DNA of 64,000 nucleotides from Nonomuraea jiangxiensis. GTDB taxonomy: Bacteria; Actinomycetota; Actinomycetes; Streptosporangiales; Streptosporangiaceae. Positions 50,858-59,876 of the stretch are shown here, in pieces. The position numbers and the translations under genes were made by a program. The notes below the pieces were generated by a model. That model was not told the DNA's origin and did no database searches. It saw only the letters and a list, made by a program, of their open reading frames with translations. The stretch spans positions 1 through 64,000 of the forward strand of contig NZ_FNDJ01000036.1 in the NCBI RefSeq assembly GCF_900099965.1, in the 5' to 3' direction. How positions within the stretch are numbered: the stretch's first letter is position 1; every line of letters starts with the position of its first letter.

Positions 50858-51574
50858 ATGATCAGAGACCCGCAGATCCTGGCCTGTTCAGGGGTGCTGT
50901 ATCCACCTGAGGGCTTCCGGCACCCCGGCGTCCAGATCTGGCAGGCCAGGCAGCTGGCCGGCGTGCGCAGGCCGCGCATGTGCCTCATCGCGACAGCGGT
51001 GGGCGACTCCCGTGGGCACATCGACGGCTGGACCGGGCTGGCCGCCTCCTTCGGTGACGCGGAGCTGTCCCATCTGCGGTTGTTCACCCAGCCGAACGTG
51101 TCCGACGTGCGGGCCCACCTCCTTTCCCAGGACGTGATCTTCGTGTCCGGCGGCAGCGTGGTGAACCTGCTGGCGGTCTGGCGCGCACACCGCCTGGACG
51201 AGATCTTGCGCGAGTGCTGGGAGCAGGGGGTCGTCCTGGCCGGGCAGAGCGCGGGGAGCCTGTGCTGGCATCTGGGCGGGGTGACCGACTCGTTCGGCGA
51301 TGACCTCGATGCCGTCCCGGACGGCCTGGGATTCCTGCCTTACAGCAACGGCGTCCACGACGACCTGGGCGACCAGCCCCGGCGGGCCCGGTTCCGCGAG
51401 TCCGTGGCGCGGGGGGTGCTGCCGGCGGGGTACGCGACCGAGGACGGCGTCGCCCTGCATTACGTGGGCACCGACCTGCACGAGGTCGTGAGCGTACTGC
51501 CTGGCCGGAACGCCTGGTTCGTCGAGGCGGGGAACAAGGAGACGGCCCTTCCCGCCCGCCACTGGGTCCCCTGA
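50858..51574 (+). CDS. peptidase S51-family (dipeptidase E-like) protein
   Basis: A 238-residue class I glutamine-amidotransferase-like fold. The nucleophile elbow is VLAGQSAGSLCW with catalytic serine; FVSGGSVVNLLAVWR and the helix after NGVHDDLGDQPR carry other active-site residues. PepE members cleave Asp-Xaa dipeptides in the cytoplasm; related forms act on cyanophycin. ATG 50858 lies after GAAGGATG. It is divergent from the methyltransferase. Confidence 0.85.
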   Translation: MIRDPQILACSGVLYPPEGFRHPGVQIWQARQLAGVRRPRMCLIATAVGDSRGHIDGWTGLAASFGDAELSHLRLFTQPNVSDVRAHLLSQDVIFVSGGSVVNLLAVWRAHRLDEILRECWEQGVVLAGQSAGSLCWHLGGVTDSFGDDLDAVPDGLGFLPYSNGVHDDLGDQPRRARFRESVARGVLPAGYATEDGVALHYVGTDLHEVVSVLPGRNAWFVEAGNKETALPARHWVP

Positions 51575-51735
51575 AACGCTCACGCGGCCGGTGTTCACCG
51601 AGGAAAGGGAACTCCGAGTGCCATGAGCAGGGCTTCACGGCCTTCCTCTAGAGTGCTTGCGTCCCCCGTACGCGCCTGTGGCCCGTCCCTGCGGCGCGTG
51701 CCCGACCCGCCCCCGGGCCCTATCGAGGAGCAACC

Positions 51736-52566
51736 GTGACCGACCTGGTCTCCACGTCCGTGCAGCAGGAGATCGCCCAGGATCTCCAGGTGAGCGCGTC
51801 CTTCGACGTACAGCAGGAGATCGAGCGCCGGGTGGCCTTCCTCGCCGACCAGCTGACCTCCACGGGCGTGCGCTCGTTGGTGCTGGGCATCAGCGGCGGT
51901 GTGGACTCCATGACCGCGGGCCGGCTGTGCCAGCTCGCGGTCGAGCGGGTCCGTGCCGACGGGCGGGAGGCGACGTTCTTCGCGATGCGGCTGCCGTACG
52001 GCACCCAGGCCGACGAGCACGACGCGCAGCTGGCGCTGGAGTTCATCCGGCCGGACCGGATCCTGACCGTCGACGTGCGGCCCGCCAGCGATGCCGCGCT
52101 GGAGACGGTGCTGGCCTGCGGCACGGTGTTCCGCGACGCCCACCACCAGGACTTCGTGCACGGCAACATCAAGGCCCGGCAGCGCATGATCGCCCAGTAC
52201 GCGGTGGCGAACGCCCACGGCGGCCTGGTGGTGGGCACCGACCACGCCGCCGAGGCGGTCTCCGGCTTCTTCACCAAGTACGGCGACGGCGCGGCCGACG
52301 TGGTCCCGCTCACCGGGCTCACCAAGCGGCGCGTACGGGCCGTCGCGCAGGCCCTGGGCGCACCGGCCGCGCTGGTCACGAAGATCCCGACCGCGGACCT
52401 GGAGACGCTCAACCCCGGCCGGCCCGACGAGGAGGCACTCGGCGTCACCTACGACGACATCGACGACCTCCTGGAAGGCAAGCCGGTCGCCGAGCCCGCC
52501 TTCGAGGCCATCATCCGCCGCTACCGTCTCACCGAGCACAAGCGCCGCCCACCGATCGCCCCCTGA
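51736..52566 (+). CDS. nadE: ammonia-dependent NAD+ synthetase
   Basis: A 276-residue PP-loop enzyme that amidates deamido-NAD+ with ammonia and ATP, the last step of NAD synthesis. The P-loop LGISGGVDS is at residues 50-58; later blocks are GNIKARQRMIAQY, GTDHAAEAVSGFFTKYGDG and KIPTADLE. It lacks the N-terminal glutaminase domain, so it is the NH3-dependent class. The GTG start at 51736 gives the standard E. coli NadE length. Its context is not metabolic. Confidence 0.95.
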   Translation: MTDLVSTSVQQEIAQDLQVSASFDVQQEIERRVAFLADQLTSTGVRSLVLGISGGVDSMTAGRLCQLAVERVRADGREATFFAMRLPYGTQADEHDAQLALEFIRPDRILTVDVRPASDAALETVLACGTVFRDAHHQDFVHGNIKARQRMIAQYAVANAHGGLVVGTDHAAEAVSGFFTKYGDGAADVVPLTGLTKRRVRAVAQALGAPAALVTKIPTADLETLNPGRPDEEALGVTYDDIDDLLEGKPVAEPAFEAIIRRYRLTEHKRRPPIAP

Positions 52567-52600
52567 ACCCCCGGCCTCGCCGAAAACGCCGGCGCTTCCC

Positions 52601-52759
52601 TCCTATTTAGGGCAGCCGGTCGTGGTCGTGACCCAGACGGCCAATCGGCGTTCGCTACGGCTCGCCGTCCGCCTCGGCTTCCGCCAGGTCGGCACCTTCG
52701 AGGAGTTCGGCGCTGAGCAGGCTCTCTACACCGCCGGCCTGCACTCCTTCACCACCTGA
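52601..52759 (+). pseudogene. C-terminal remnant of a GNAT acetyltransferase
   Basis: One frame from 52601 reads VVTQTANRRSLRLAVRLGFR, then QVGTFEEFGAEQALYTAGLH and a TGA at 52757. This matches the end of motif A and all of motif B of GNAT acetyltransferases (ANxxSxxLAxRLGF, VGTFEEFGAEQ), but there is no start codon or acetyl-CoA loop upstream because nadE ends at 52566. It is a truncated relic, oppositely oriented to the intact GNAT gene beside it. Confidence 0.6.
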
Positions 52760-52760
52760 A

Positions 52761-53414
52761 TCAAAGGCCGAACACCGGCCGGCAAGCCGCCATCCCGTCA
52801 ACCCTTACCGGGGGCCGGTTCTGCTCGCTCCACCTCTGCTTCGTGAGCCGTAGCCGGTCCGACACGACGGCCTCGTCACCGCGCGCGTCGACCGAGACGC
52901 CGTCGTGCTCGTAGCCGAGCTTGCGGGACACGCCCTGAGAGGCGTGGTTGTCCTGGAACACCTCGGTCCGCGCGGCGCGGGCGTCGAGATGATCGAAGGC
53001 CAGGCCGAGCAGGCCGGCCCGCGCCTCGGTCCCGTACCCCTTGCCCTGGTGTTCGAGGCCCAGCCACGAGGAGGTCGTGACCTCGCGGACGACCGCGAAA
53101 TCGCGCGCCCGCAGCGTGACCACGCCGAGCGGCCGGCCCTCGCGGAAGACCCCGAGTCCGAGCCGCCAGTCCGCCACGTTCCAGTCCGCGAGCCCGCTCC
53201 AGTGCTCCCGGAGCACGATCCGCGCCCGGTCCTCGGGAGCGCCGTCGGTCCACGGGGTCAGGAACGGACGCTCGTCCGGCCGGTGCACGCCCTTGCCGGC
53301 GAGATCCGCCAGTGCCGCCAGCTCCTCCTCACGCGGCAGGCGAAGCTCAAGTCGTGGCGTGAAGATGGTCAGGCCGTACTGGGGCCACAGGTCGGTCAGC
53401 ACGCCTCGGATCAT
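52761..53414 (-). CDS. GNAT-family N-acetyltransferase (RimJ/RimL-like)
   Basis: A 217-residue acetyltransferase: TPRLELRLPREEELAALADL, then SSWLGLEHQGKGYGTEARAG with the acetyl-CoA pyrophosphate loop (QGKGYGTEA) and DNHASQGVSRKLGYEHDGVS. It would acetylate an N-terminus, an aminoglycoside-like amine or another small molecule. It lies beside a decayed GNAT fragment of a different type, so it is probably not the source of that fragment. Confidence 0.85.
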   Translation of the reverse strand: MIRGVLTDLWPQYGLTIFTPRLELRLPREEELAALADLAGKGVHRPDERPFLTPWTDGAPEDRARIVLREHWSGLADWNVADWRLGLGVFREGRPLGVVTLRARDFAVVREVTTSSWLGLEHQGKGYGTEARAGLLGLAFDHLDARAARTEVFQDNHASQGVSRKLGYEHDGVSVDARGDEAVVSDRLRLTKQRWSEQNRPPVRVDGMAACRPVFGL

Positions 53415-53456
53415 GACGACCCGATCGCCGGCGCCGCAACCGGATTACCGCGTCCC

Positions 53457-54342
53457 TCAGCCACCGTTGAACGGGCAGCGGCGGCGGAAGTCCCGGGCGG
53501 CCTCCTCCATCGTGACGAACCGGACGCCCTCGTGGCCGCGCCAGTAGTCGATCAGGCGCTCCAGCATGAGCAGCACCTGAGGCCGGCCGGACACGTCGGG
53601 GTGCAAGGTGACCGGGAACACCCCGTAGTCCATCTCGCGGTACACCCAGTCGAACTGGTCGCGCCACATCGTCTCGATGTCACGCGGGTTGACGAAGCCG
53701 TGGCTGTTCGGGGACTTGCTTGACGAACATCATCGGCGGCAGGTCGTCGACGTACCAGTTGCCACAGAACTCCACCAGGTCGACCTCGCGGCCACGGACC
53801 AGGGGCCGCATCCACTCCGCCGCGTCCTTCCGGTAGTCGATCTTCGTCCAGGAGTCGCCGACCCTGGCGTAGAAGGGGGTGAAGTCGTTGTAGTTCTGCG
53901 AGTGGTCGTAGCTGAACCCGTTCTCCAGCAGCAACGACGCGGTGTTCTCGCTCAGCTCCCACCACGGCGCCACATAGCCCCGTGGCCGCCGGCCGCTGAG
54001 CTCCTCGATCAGCTCGATGCTCTTGGCGAGCACGTCCCGCTCCTGCTTCGGGCTCATCGCGATCGGGTTCTCGTGGGAATAGCCGTGGGCGCCGATCTCG
54101 TGCCCGGCGTCCGCGACCTCGCGTATCTGGTCGGGGAAGGTCTCGATGGAATGGCCGGGAACGAACCAGCTCGTACGCAGCTCGTACCTCTCGAACAGGC
54201 GCAGCAGGCGGGGCGCGCCCACCTCGCCCGCGAACACGCCACGCTGGATGTCGTTGGGCGAGTCCTCGCCACCGTAGGAGCCGAGCCAGCCGGCCACCGC
54301 ATCGACGTCGACACCGAGACAGATCTGGATGTCCTTGCTCAT
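53457..54342 (-). pseudogene. polysaccharide deacetylase-family gene broken by a 4-bp duplication
   Basis: The N-terminal 220 codons encode a CE4/NodB fold of the HpPgdA/cyclic-imidase type ([23 protein letters not shown] with the metal histidines, VAPWWELS). At 53715-53722 the plus strand reads CTTGCTTG, a duplicated CTTG. After it the frame changes and stops 30 codons early, while the correct continuation ([17 protein letters not shown], then [14 protein letters not shown] and [20 protein letters not shown]) goes on in another frame to the stop at 53457. Removing four bases restores one full protein of about 293 residues. It follows tctA, which suggests a role on the imported substrate. Confidence 0.85.
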
Positions 54343-54501
54343 GTCTGGAGCCCTCCTTGGAACCCGGCCGGCCGCCGCCGAGCGCCCCGTGCACCCGGCG
54401 CGTCGCCGAGGTCAGTGCGTCGCCGCACCCCACTCGCGTTCCCGGAGACCGCGCGACGACACCCGGCGGGGCCACCACCGCATGGTGTCGTCGAGGGCTC
54501 C

Positions 54502-56010
54502 CTACTCCTCCTCGGTGAACACGGTCTCGCGGCGCCTGCGGATGGCAGGCAGTACGGCGATGACGAGCGCCGCCACGGCCAGGACCAGGAGCACGGCGGA
54601 GATCGGCCGGGTCACGAAGACCGAGGCGTCGCCACGGGAGATGCTCATCGCCCGGCGCAGGTTCTCCTCCAGCAGCGGCCCGAGGACGAAGCCGAGCAGC
54701 AGGGGCGCCGGCTCGCAGCCGCACTTGATCAGGATGTAGCCCAGGATCCCGAAGAACACGATCGCGTAGACGTCGTACGCGTTGAACGACAGCGAGTACG
54801 TGCCGATCGCGGCGAACAACACGATCATCGGGAACAGCACCTGGTACGGGATGCGCAGCATGCGCACCCACACGCCGATCAGCGGCAGGTTCAGCAGCAC
54901 GAGCAGCACGTTGCCGATCCACATCGACGCGATCAGGCCCCAGAACAGCGCCGGCTCGTCGATGATGACGTTCGGGCCCGGGGTGATGCCGTGCACGATG
55001 AACGCGCCGACCATCAGCGCCATCACCGGATGGGCGGGCAGGCCCAGGGTGAGCAGCGGGATGAACGACGTCTGCGCGGCGGCGTTGTTCGCCGACTCGG
55101 GGCCGGCGACGCCCTCGATCGCGCCGCGCCCGAACTCCTGCTGCCGCTTCGAGATCCGCTTCTCGACGGCGTACGAGGTGAACGAGGCCAGCACGTGACC
55201 ACCACCGGGCAGGACGCCGAGCGCGGCACCGAGACCGGTGCCCCGCAGGATCGGGCCGACCATCCGGCGCCGATCCTCGCGGGTGGGCCAGAGGTTCTTC
55301 ACCTTGCTGATGACCGCCCCCGCGCGGGTCTGCTCGTTCTCCAGGTTGCGCAGGATCTCGGCCACCCCGAACATGCCGACGGCGACCGACACGAAGTCGA
55401 AGCCCCCGTACAGCTCGCGCTGCTCGAACACGAACCGGGGCGTACCGGTGAAGATGTCCTGGCCGACGGTGCCGAACAGGACGCCGAGCGCGATCATCGC
55501 CAGGGCCTTGAGCGCCGTGCCGCGCGCCAGCGTGATCGACACGATCAGGCCGAGCAGCACCAGCGAGAAGTACTCGGCCGGGCCGAACCGCAACGCGACC
55601 CGGGCCAGCGGCGGGGCCGCGACGGCCAGCGCGACGGTGGCCACCGTGCCGGCGATGAAGGACCCGATCGCGGCGGCGGCCAGCGCCGAACCGGCCCGGC
55701 CCTGCCTGGCCATCTCGTGCCCGTCCAGCGCCGTGACCGCCGCCGACGACTCGCCGGGCAGGTTGATCAGGATGGCGGTCGTCGAGCCGCCGTACTGGGC
55801 GCCGTAATAGATGCCGGCCAGCATGATCAGCGCCGTCACCGGCTCGAAGCTGAACGTGATCGGCAGCAGCATCGCCACCGTCGCCGTCGGCCCGATGCCG
55901 GGCAGCACGCCGACCGCGGTGCCGAGCAGCACTCCCACGAAGCAGTAGAGGACGTTCTGGATCAGGAGGGCGGTGGAGAAGCCCAGCGCGAGGTTGTCGA
56001 GAAGTTCCAT
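54502..56010 (-). CDS. tctA: tripartite tricarboxylate transporter large permease TctA
   Basis: A 502-residue permease with about 11-12 helices. Family blocks: VLPGIGPTATVAMLLPITF, YYGAQYGGSTTAILINLPGE, GHEMARQGRAGSALAAAAIG and GFVLGPLLEENLRRAMSIS. With TctB and the binding protein TctC it imports carboxylates (citrate, tartrate, phthalate or similar) using an ion gradient. Third gene of tctCBA, 21 bases after tctB. Confidence 0.95.
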   Translation of the reverse strand: MELLDNLALGFSTALLIQNVLYCFVGVLLGTAVGVLPGIGPTATVAMLLPITFSFEPVTALIMLAGIYYGAQYGGSTTAILINLPGESSAAVTALDGHEMARQGRAGSALAAAAIGSFIAGTVATVALAVAAPPLARVALRFGPAEYFSLVLLGLIVSITLARGTALKALAMIALGVLFGTVGQDIFTGTPRFVFEQRELYGGFDFVSVAVGMFGVAEILRNLENEQTRAGAVISKVKNLWPTREDRRRMVGPILRGTGLGAALGVLPGGGHVLASFTSYAVEKRISKRQQEFGRGAIEGVAGPESANNAAAQTSFIPLLTLGLPAHPVMALMVGAFIVHGITPGPNVIIDEPALFWGLIASMWIGNVLLVLLNLPLIGVWVRMLRIPYQVLFPMIVLFAAIGTYSLSFNAYDVYAIVFFGILGYILIKCGCEPAPLLLGFVLGPLLEENLRRAMSISRGDASVFVTRPISAVLLVLAVAALVIAVLPAIRRRRETVFTEEE

Positions 56011-56031
56011 AACCTCAATCCGGATGCCGCG

Positions 56032-56493
56032 TCAGAACCCCAGCCACGGGCCCCACAACGGGATCCGTAGCTGGAGCGCGACGACGAAGATGAGCGTGCT
56101 GGCCACGGTCAGGCCGGCGGCCACGGCCACCGCCGTGAGCGGCCGCACGCGGGAGCTGGCCAGCGTGGTGAGCAGGGCGGTCACCGCCGACGTCGGCACG
56201 AATCCGAGGCCCCGGACGGCGAACCCGAAGAACAGGACGGCGACCACGATGACGGCGACCGCCCGCCACGGGATCGACCCGAACACGATCACCTCGCCGG
56301 CGACGAGCCCCTTGACCACGATCGCCAGCCCCAGTGCGGCCACGATCGAGCCGACCAGCAGCGGGAAGGCCCCGGGGCCCATCCGCAGCGGGGTGCCCAG
56401 GTCGTAACCGAGCGACCCCGCCACGAACGCGCCACCGATCAGGACGAAGATTCCCCCGGCGAGTACGTCCGGGAAGGACCTGCGGATCTTCAC
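56032..56493 (-). CDS. tctB: tripartite tricarboxylate transporter small permease TctB
   Basis: About 153 residues with four helices (LAGGIFVLIGGAFVAGSL, LVGSIVAALGLAIVV, VAVIVVAVLFFGFAVRGL, AAGLTVASTLIFVVAL), the normal TctB layout. GTG 56493 starts immediately after the tctC stop, favouring coupling; an ATG at 56517 inside tctC is the alternative. Middle gene of the tct operon. Confidence 0.9.
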   Translation of the reverse strand: MKIRRSFPDVLAGGIFVLIGGAFVAGSLGYDLGTPLRMGPGAFPLLVGSIVAALGLAIVVKGLVAGEVIVFGSIPWRAVAVIVVAVLFFGFAVRGLGFVPTSAVTALLTTLASSRVRPLTAVAVAAGLTVASTLIFVVALQLRIPLWGPWLGF

Positions 56494-56494
56494 C

Positions 56495-57532
56495 TCAGGA
56501 GGCCTTGACCCCGGCATCGGCGATGACCTTCGACCAGGTGGCGATCTGCTCCTCCAGCTTGGCCCGGTGTGCCTGCGGGGTGGCGTCCTCGGCCGAGACC
56601 GGCGCGGTGCCGAGCTTGGCCATCTGGTCGATGACCTTCTGGTCGGTCAGTGCGACCTTCAGTGCCTCGGTCAGCTTCTGCACGACCTCCTGCGGGGTGC
56701 CCTTCGGAACGTAGAGCCCGTGCCACACGCTGACCTGGAGCCCGGGCAGCCCGGCCTCGGTCGTGGTGGGCAGGTCGGGCATGGTCTTCACCCGCTCCGG
56801 CGTGGTGACCGCGTACGCCTTCACCTCGCCCGCGGAGATCTGGCCGCTGGTGTTGGTCGTCTGGTCGCACATGAAGTCGACCTGGCCGCCGACGAGGTCG
56901 GTCAGCGCGGGGCCGGTGCCCTCGTACGGGACCTCCTGCAGCTTGACCCCGGCGGCGGTCTGGAACAGCAGGCCGCACAGGTGGGACGCGGCGCCGATGC
57001 CGGCGTTGGCCAGCGTGACCTTGTCGGCGTTCGCCTTCACGTAGGTCACCAGGTCCTTGAGCGACGTGGGCTGGAAGTCCTTGCGGGCGACGATCGTCAT
57101 CGGCACCTCGGTGACGAGGCCGATCATCTCGAAGTCCTCCAGCGGCTTGTAGCCCAGGTTCTGGTACAGGGCGGGCGCCGTGGACATGCCGATGTGGTGC
57201 ATGAGCACGGAGTAGCCGTCGGCTTCCGCCCGCGCGACCTCGCCAGCGCCGACCGTGCCGCCCGCGCCCTCGACGTTCTGGACGACGACCTGGGTGCCGA
57301 GCTTGGCGGCCATCGGCTCGGCGATCAGGCGGGTGACCGTGTCCGTCGGGCCGCCGGCGCTGAACGGCACGATGATGGTGATGTTCTGCTCCGGGTAGCC
57401 TGCCGCGCCGCTGCTGGCGGCACCGGTGGCGCCCCCGGTGCCTCCGGTGCCGGAACAGGCGGCGACGAGCGAAACGACGCCGATCGCGGTAATCATCCGC
57501 GCGGCGGCCCGGTAACTGCTTATCGTTCTCAT
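56495..57532 (-). CDS. tctC: tripartite tricarboxylate transporter binding protein TctC, lipoprotein
   Basis: A 345-residue solute receptor. A lipobox SLVAACSG puts a diacylglyceryl anchor on Cys26, as expected for binding proteins of Gram-positive cells. The mature domain has the Bug/TctC blocks ITIIVPFSAGGPTDTVTRLI, VVVQNVEGAGGTVGAGEVAR and VPYEGTGPALTDLVGGQVDF. It captures a carboxylate outside the cell and delivers it to TctAB. Expression is probably controlled by the divergent TctDE system. Confidence 0.94.
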   Translation of the reverse strand: MRTISSYRAAARMITAIGVVSLVAACSGTGGTGGATGAASSGAAGYPEQNITIIVPFSAGGPTDTVTRLIAEPMAAKLGTQVVVQNVEGAGGTVGAGEVARAEADGYSVLMHHIGMSTAPALYQNLGYKPLEDFEMIGLVTEVPMTIVARKDFQPTSLKDLVTYVKANADKVTLANAGIGAASHLCGLLFQTAAGVKLQEVPYEGTGPALTDLVGGQVDFMCDQTTNTSGQISAGEVKAYAVTTPERVKTMPDLPTTTEAGLPGLQVSVWHGLYVPKGTPQEVVQKLTEALKVALTDQKVIDQMAKLGTAPVSAEDATPQAHRAKLEEQIATWSKVIADAGVKAS

Positions 57533-57611
57533 GTCGCGGCCTCCTCGTCAGCGCATACACATTTGTCGGTGAGTGCGCCGCCTTAGTCTCGATTGGTAGA
57601 GACCCGGATGG

Positions 57612-57659
57612 TGTCAGAGGAATCCCAAGGAATGCGGCGGATGTCAGGAGAATCCCAAG
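57612..57659. promoter_or_regulatory. 30-bp-spaced direct repeats between tctC and tctD
   Basis: TGTCAGAGGAATCCCAAG (57612-57629) and TGTCAGGAGAATCCCAAG (57642-57659) differ at two bases and are exactly 30 bases apart, close to three helical turns. They lie between the divergent tctC and tctD starts, where an OmpR-type regulator should bind two sites in tandem. Confidence 0.7.
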
Positions 57660-57704
57660 ACTGGAGGGCTAACGCGAGCGCCGGTGCGGGCCGTACAATC
57701 CGGT

Positions 57705-58376
57705 ATGCGGATCACCATCATCGAGGATGACGACCGCGTGGCGCGTGGTCTGGTGACCGTCCTGGCCCAGGCGGGCTTCGAGGTCCACCGCATCGCCACC
57801 GCCGCGGAGGCCGTACGCGCCGCCCCGGCCGACGTGGTCCTCGTGGATCTGGGCCTGCCCGACGGCGACGGAATCGACGTGATCCGGAAGCTGCGTGACC
57901 GCCCCGAGACCGCCGTCATCGCCGTGACGGCACGCTCGGAGGAGCACGAACGGGTCCGCGGCTTACGCGCCGGCGCCGACGACTACATCGTCAAGCCGTT
58001 CGGCATCCCGGAGTTGCTGGCCCGGATCGACGCCGTCCTGCGGCGCACCCGCGTGGCCCGGGCCCTGAGCCAACCGGACGAGCCGCTCATCCTCGGCCCG
58101 ATGCGCATCGGCGTCGGCACCCGCGAGGTCACCGTGGACGGCACGCCCGTGACCCTGACCCGCAAGGAGTTCGAGCTGCTCCTGCTGCTGGCCCGGCGGG
58201 CGCCGAACGTGGTCAGCCGCGACGTCATCCTCGACCAGATCTGGGGCGCCACCTGGGAGTCCTCCAGCCGCACCCTGGACACCCACATCGCGGCGTTACG
58301 GCACAAACTCGGGCCGGCCGTGCTCATCCGGACGATCCACGGGGTCGGCTACCGGCTCCTGGCCGACCAGCCGTAG
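57705..58376 (+). CDS. OmpR-family response regulator TctD-like
   Basis: A 223-residue regulator with receiver (ITIIEDDDRVARGLV, phospho-acceptor Asp48 in VLVDLGLPDGDGI, AVTARSEE, DDYIVKPFG) and winged-helix domains (LTRKEFELLLLLARR, DTHIAALRHKLG, TIHGVGYRLLA). The divergent tctCBA operon and downstream kinase identify it as the TctD of a tricarboxylate-responsive pair. ATG 57705 is chosen over the GTG at 57684. Confidence 0.9.
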   Translation: MRITIIEDDDRVARGLVTVLAQAGFEVHRIATAAEAVRAAPADVVLVDLGLPDGDGIDVIRKLRDRPETAVIAVTARSEEHERVRGLRAGADDYIVKPFGIPELLARIDAVLRRTRVARALSQPDEPLILGPMRIGVGTREVTVDGTPVTLTRKEFELLLLLARRAPNVVSRDVILDQIWGATWESSSRTLDTHIAALRHKLGPAVLIRTIHGVGYRLLADQP

Positions 58377-58394
58377 CCGATCGGCCGACCTGCC

Positions 58395-59867
58395 GTGCAC
58401 CGCCGCCTGCTCGTCGTCCTGGTGCCCCTCGCGGTGCTGCTCGTCGCCGCGCTCGGGGTGCCGCTCAGCGTCACCGTGGCCGAGCGGGAGATGCAGGAGA
58501 CGTACGTCGACCGGCTCAACGACGTCGGCCGGTTCGCGTCGCTGGCCGACACCGCGCTGTCGACCGGGCGTACCGAGGCGCTCCAGCAGGAGCTGACCCG
58601 CTACCACGAGCTGTACGGCATCCCGGTCGCGGTGATCGACTCCTCGGGCACGGTGCTGCTCGGGCCGGCCGCGGCCTACCGGCGGGCGGCGCGGGCCGAG
58701 CCGGCGCTGCCCCGGATCGTGGCCGCGGCGCTGGCCGGCGCCAGGTCCGAACCGTCCGGGGAATGGGCGCCGTGGAACGACTCCGCCCTCGTGGTCGCGG
58801 AGCCGGTGGGCCGGGACAGCGAGGTCGTCGGTGCCGTCGTGACGATCTCCGACCTGTCGAAGACGCGCAACCGCATCCTCGTACGCTGGGCCCAGCTCGC
58901 CGCGCTCGGGCTGCTGCCGCTGGTCGCGCTGGTGGCCGTCGCCTGGCCGGTGTCGGCGTGGGTGCTGCGGCCGGTGCGGGAGCTGGACGCGGCCAGCTCG
59001 CGGATCTCGCGGGGCGACCTCACCATCCGGGCGGACGCCGAGGCCGGCCCGGCCGAGCTGCGGCGGCTGGCGGGGTCGTTCAACACGATGATGGACGCGG
59101 TCGAGAACGCCGTGGAGCGGCAGCGGGCGTTCGTCTCCGACGCCTCGCACCAGTTGCGCAACCCGCTGACCAGCCTCCGGCTCGCCGTGGAGAGCCTGGA
59201 ACCGCATCTGCGCACGACCGGCAACGGGCGGCAAGTGTACGACGTCGCCGTGGACGAGCTGAAGGCGATGCAGCGGATGCTGAACTCGCTGCAGGCCAGC
59301 GCGCGGATGGAGAGCATGCGTACGGCCTCGCCGGTGGACCTCGACGCGGTGCTGGCGACCCGGGTGGACCGGTGGCGGGCGCTGACAGCGACGGCGGGGC
59401 AGGCACTGGAGGTCGACGTACCGCCCGGGCTGCGGCTGCTGGAACCACCGGGCGGGCTCGGCAGCATCCTGGACGAGCTGATCAGCAACGCGCTACGGCT
59501 GTCGGACGCGCGGGTGATCGAGGTGAGCGCCCGCGTCGTCCCCGGCGATCCGGACCCCGTCACCGCTGATGGTGCGGATGGAGGGGTGGTGACGATCGCG
59601 GTCCGGGACGATGGCCAGGGGATCGACCCGTCCGAGCGGGACCAGGCGCTACGGCGGTTCTGGCGGTCACCGCGCCACCAGAACGTGTCCGGGACCGGGC
59701 TGGGGCTGGCGATCTGCGCGGACCTGGTCGGGGCCGCGGGTGGTGAGGTGCGGCTGGAGGACGGCCTGCCACGACCGGACGGCTCGGGGTACGGATTCGC
59801 CGCGGTCGTGGCCCTGCCGATCGCTCCCCGGGTGGTGTCGTCCGCCGACACCCCGGCCCCGGTGTGA
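58395..59867 (+). CDS. sensor histidine kinase TctE-like
   Basis: A 490-residue kinase with helices at about residues 5-26 and 167-192 around an extracellular sensor domain of about 140 residues. A HAMP region (VLRPVRELDAASSRISRGDL) precedes HisKA (SDASHQLRNPLTSL, His252), N box DELISNALRLS and G boxes (DDGQGIDP, GTGLGLAI). HQLRNPL instead of HELRTPL is the TctE-like form. It is 18 bases after the response regulator, and presumably senses the carboxylate imported by tctCBA. Confidence 0.9.
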   Translation: MHRRLLVVLVPLAVLLVAALGVPLSVTVAEREMQETYVDRLNDVGRFASLADTALSTGRTEALQQELTRYHELYGIPVAVIDSSGTVLLGPAAAYRRAARAEPALPRIVAAALAGARSEPSGEWAPWNDSALVVAEPVGRDSEVVGAVVTISDLSKTRNRILVRWAQLAALGLLPLVALVAVAWPVSAWVLRPVRELDAASSRISRGDLTIRADAEAGPAELRRLAGSFNTMMDAVENAVERQRAFVSDASHQLRNPLTSLRLAVESLEPHLRTTGNGRQVYDVAVDELKAMQRMLNSLQASARMESMRTASPVDLDAVLATRVDRWRALTATAGQALEVDVPPGLRLLEPPGGLGSILDELISNALRLSDARVIEVSARVVPGDPDPVTADGADGGVVTIAVRDDGQGIDPSERDQALRRFWRSPRHQNVSGTGLGLAICADLVGAAGGEVRLEDGLPRPDGSGYGFAAVVALPIAPRVVSSADTPAPV

Positions 59868-59876
59868 CCGAACCCT

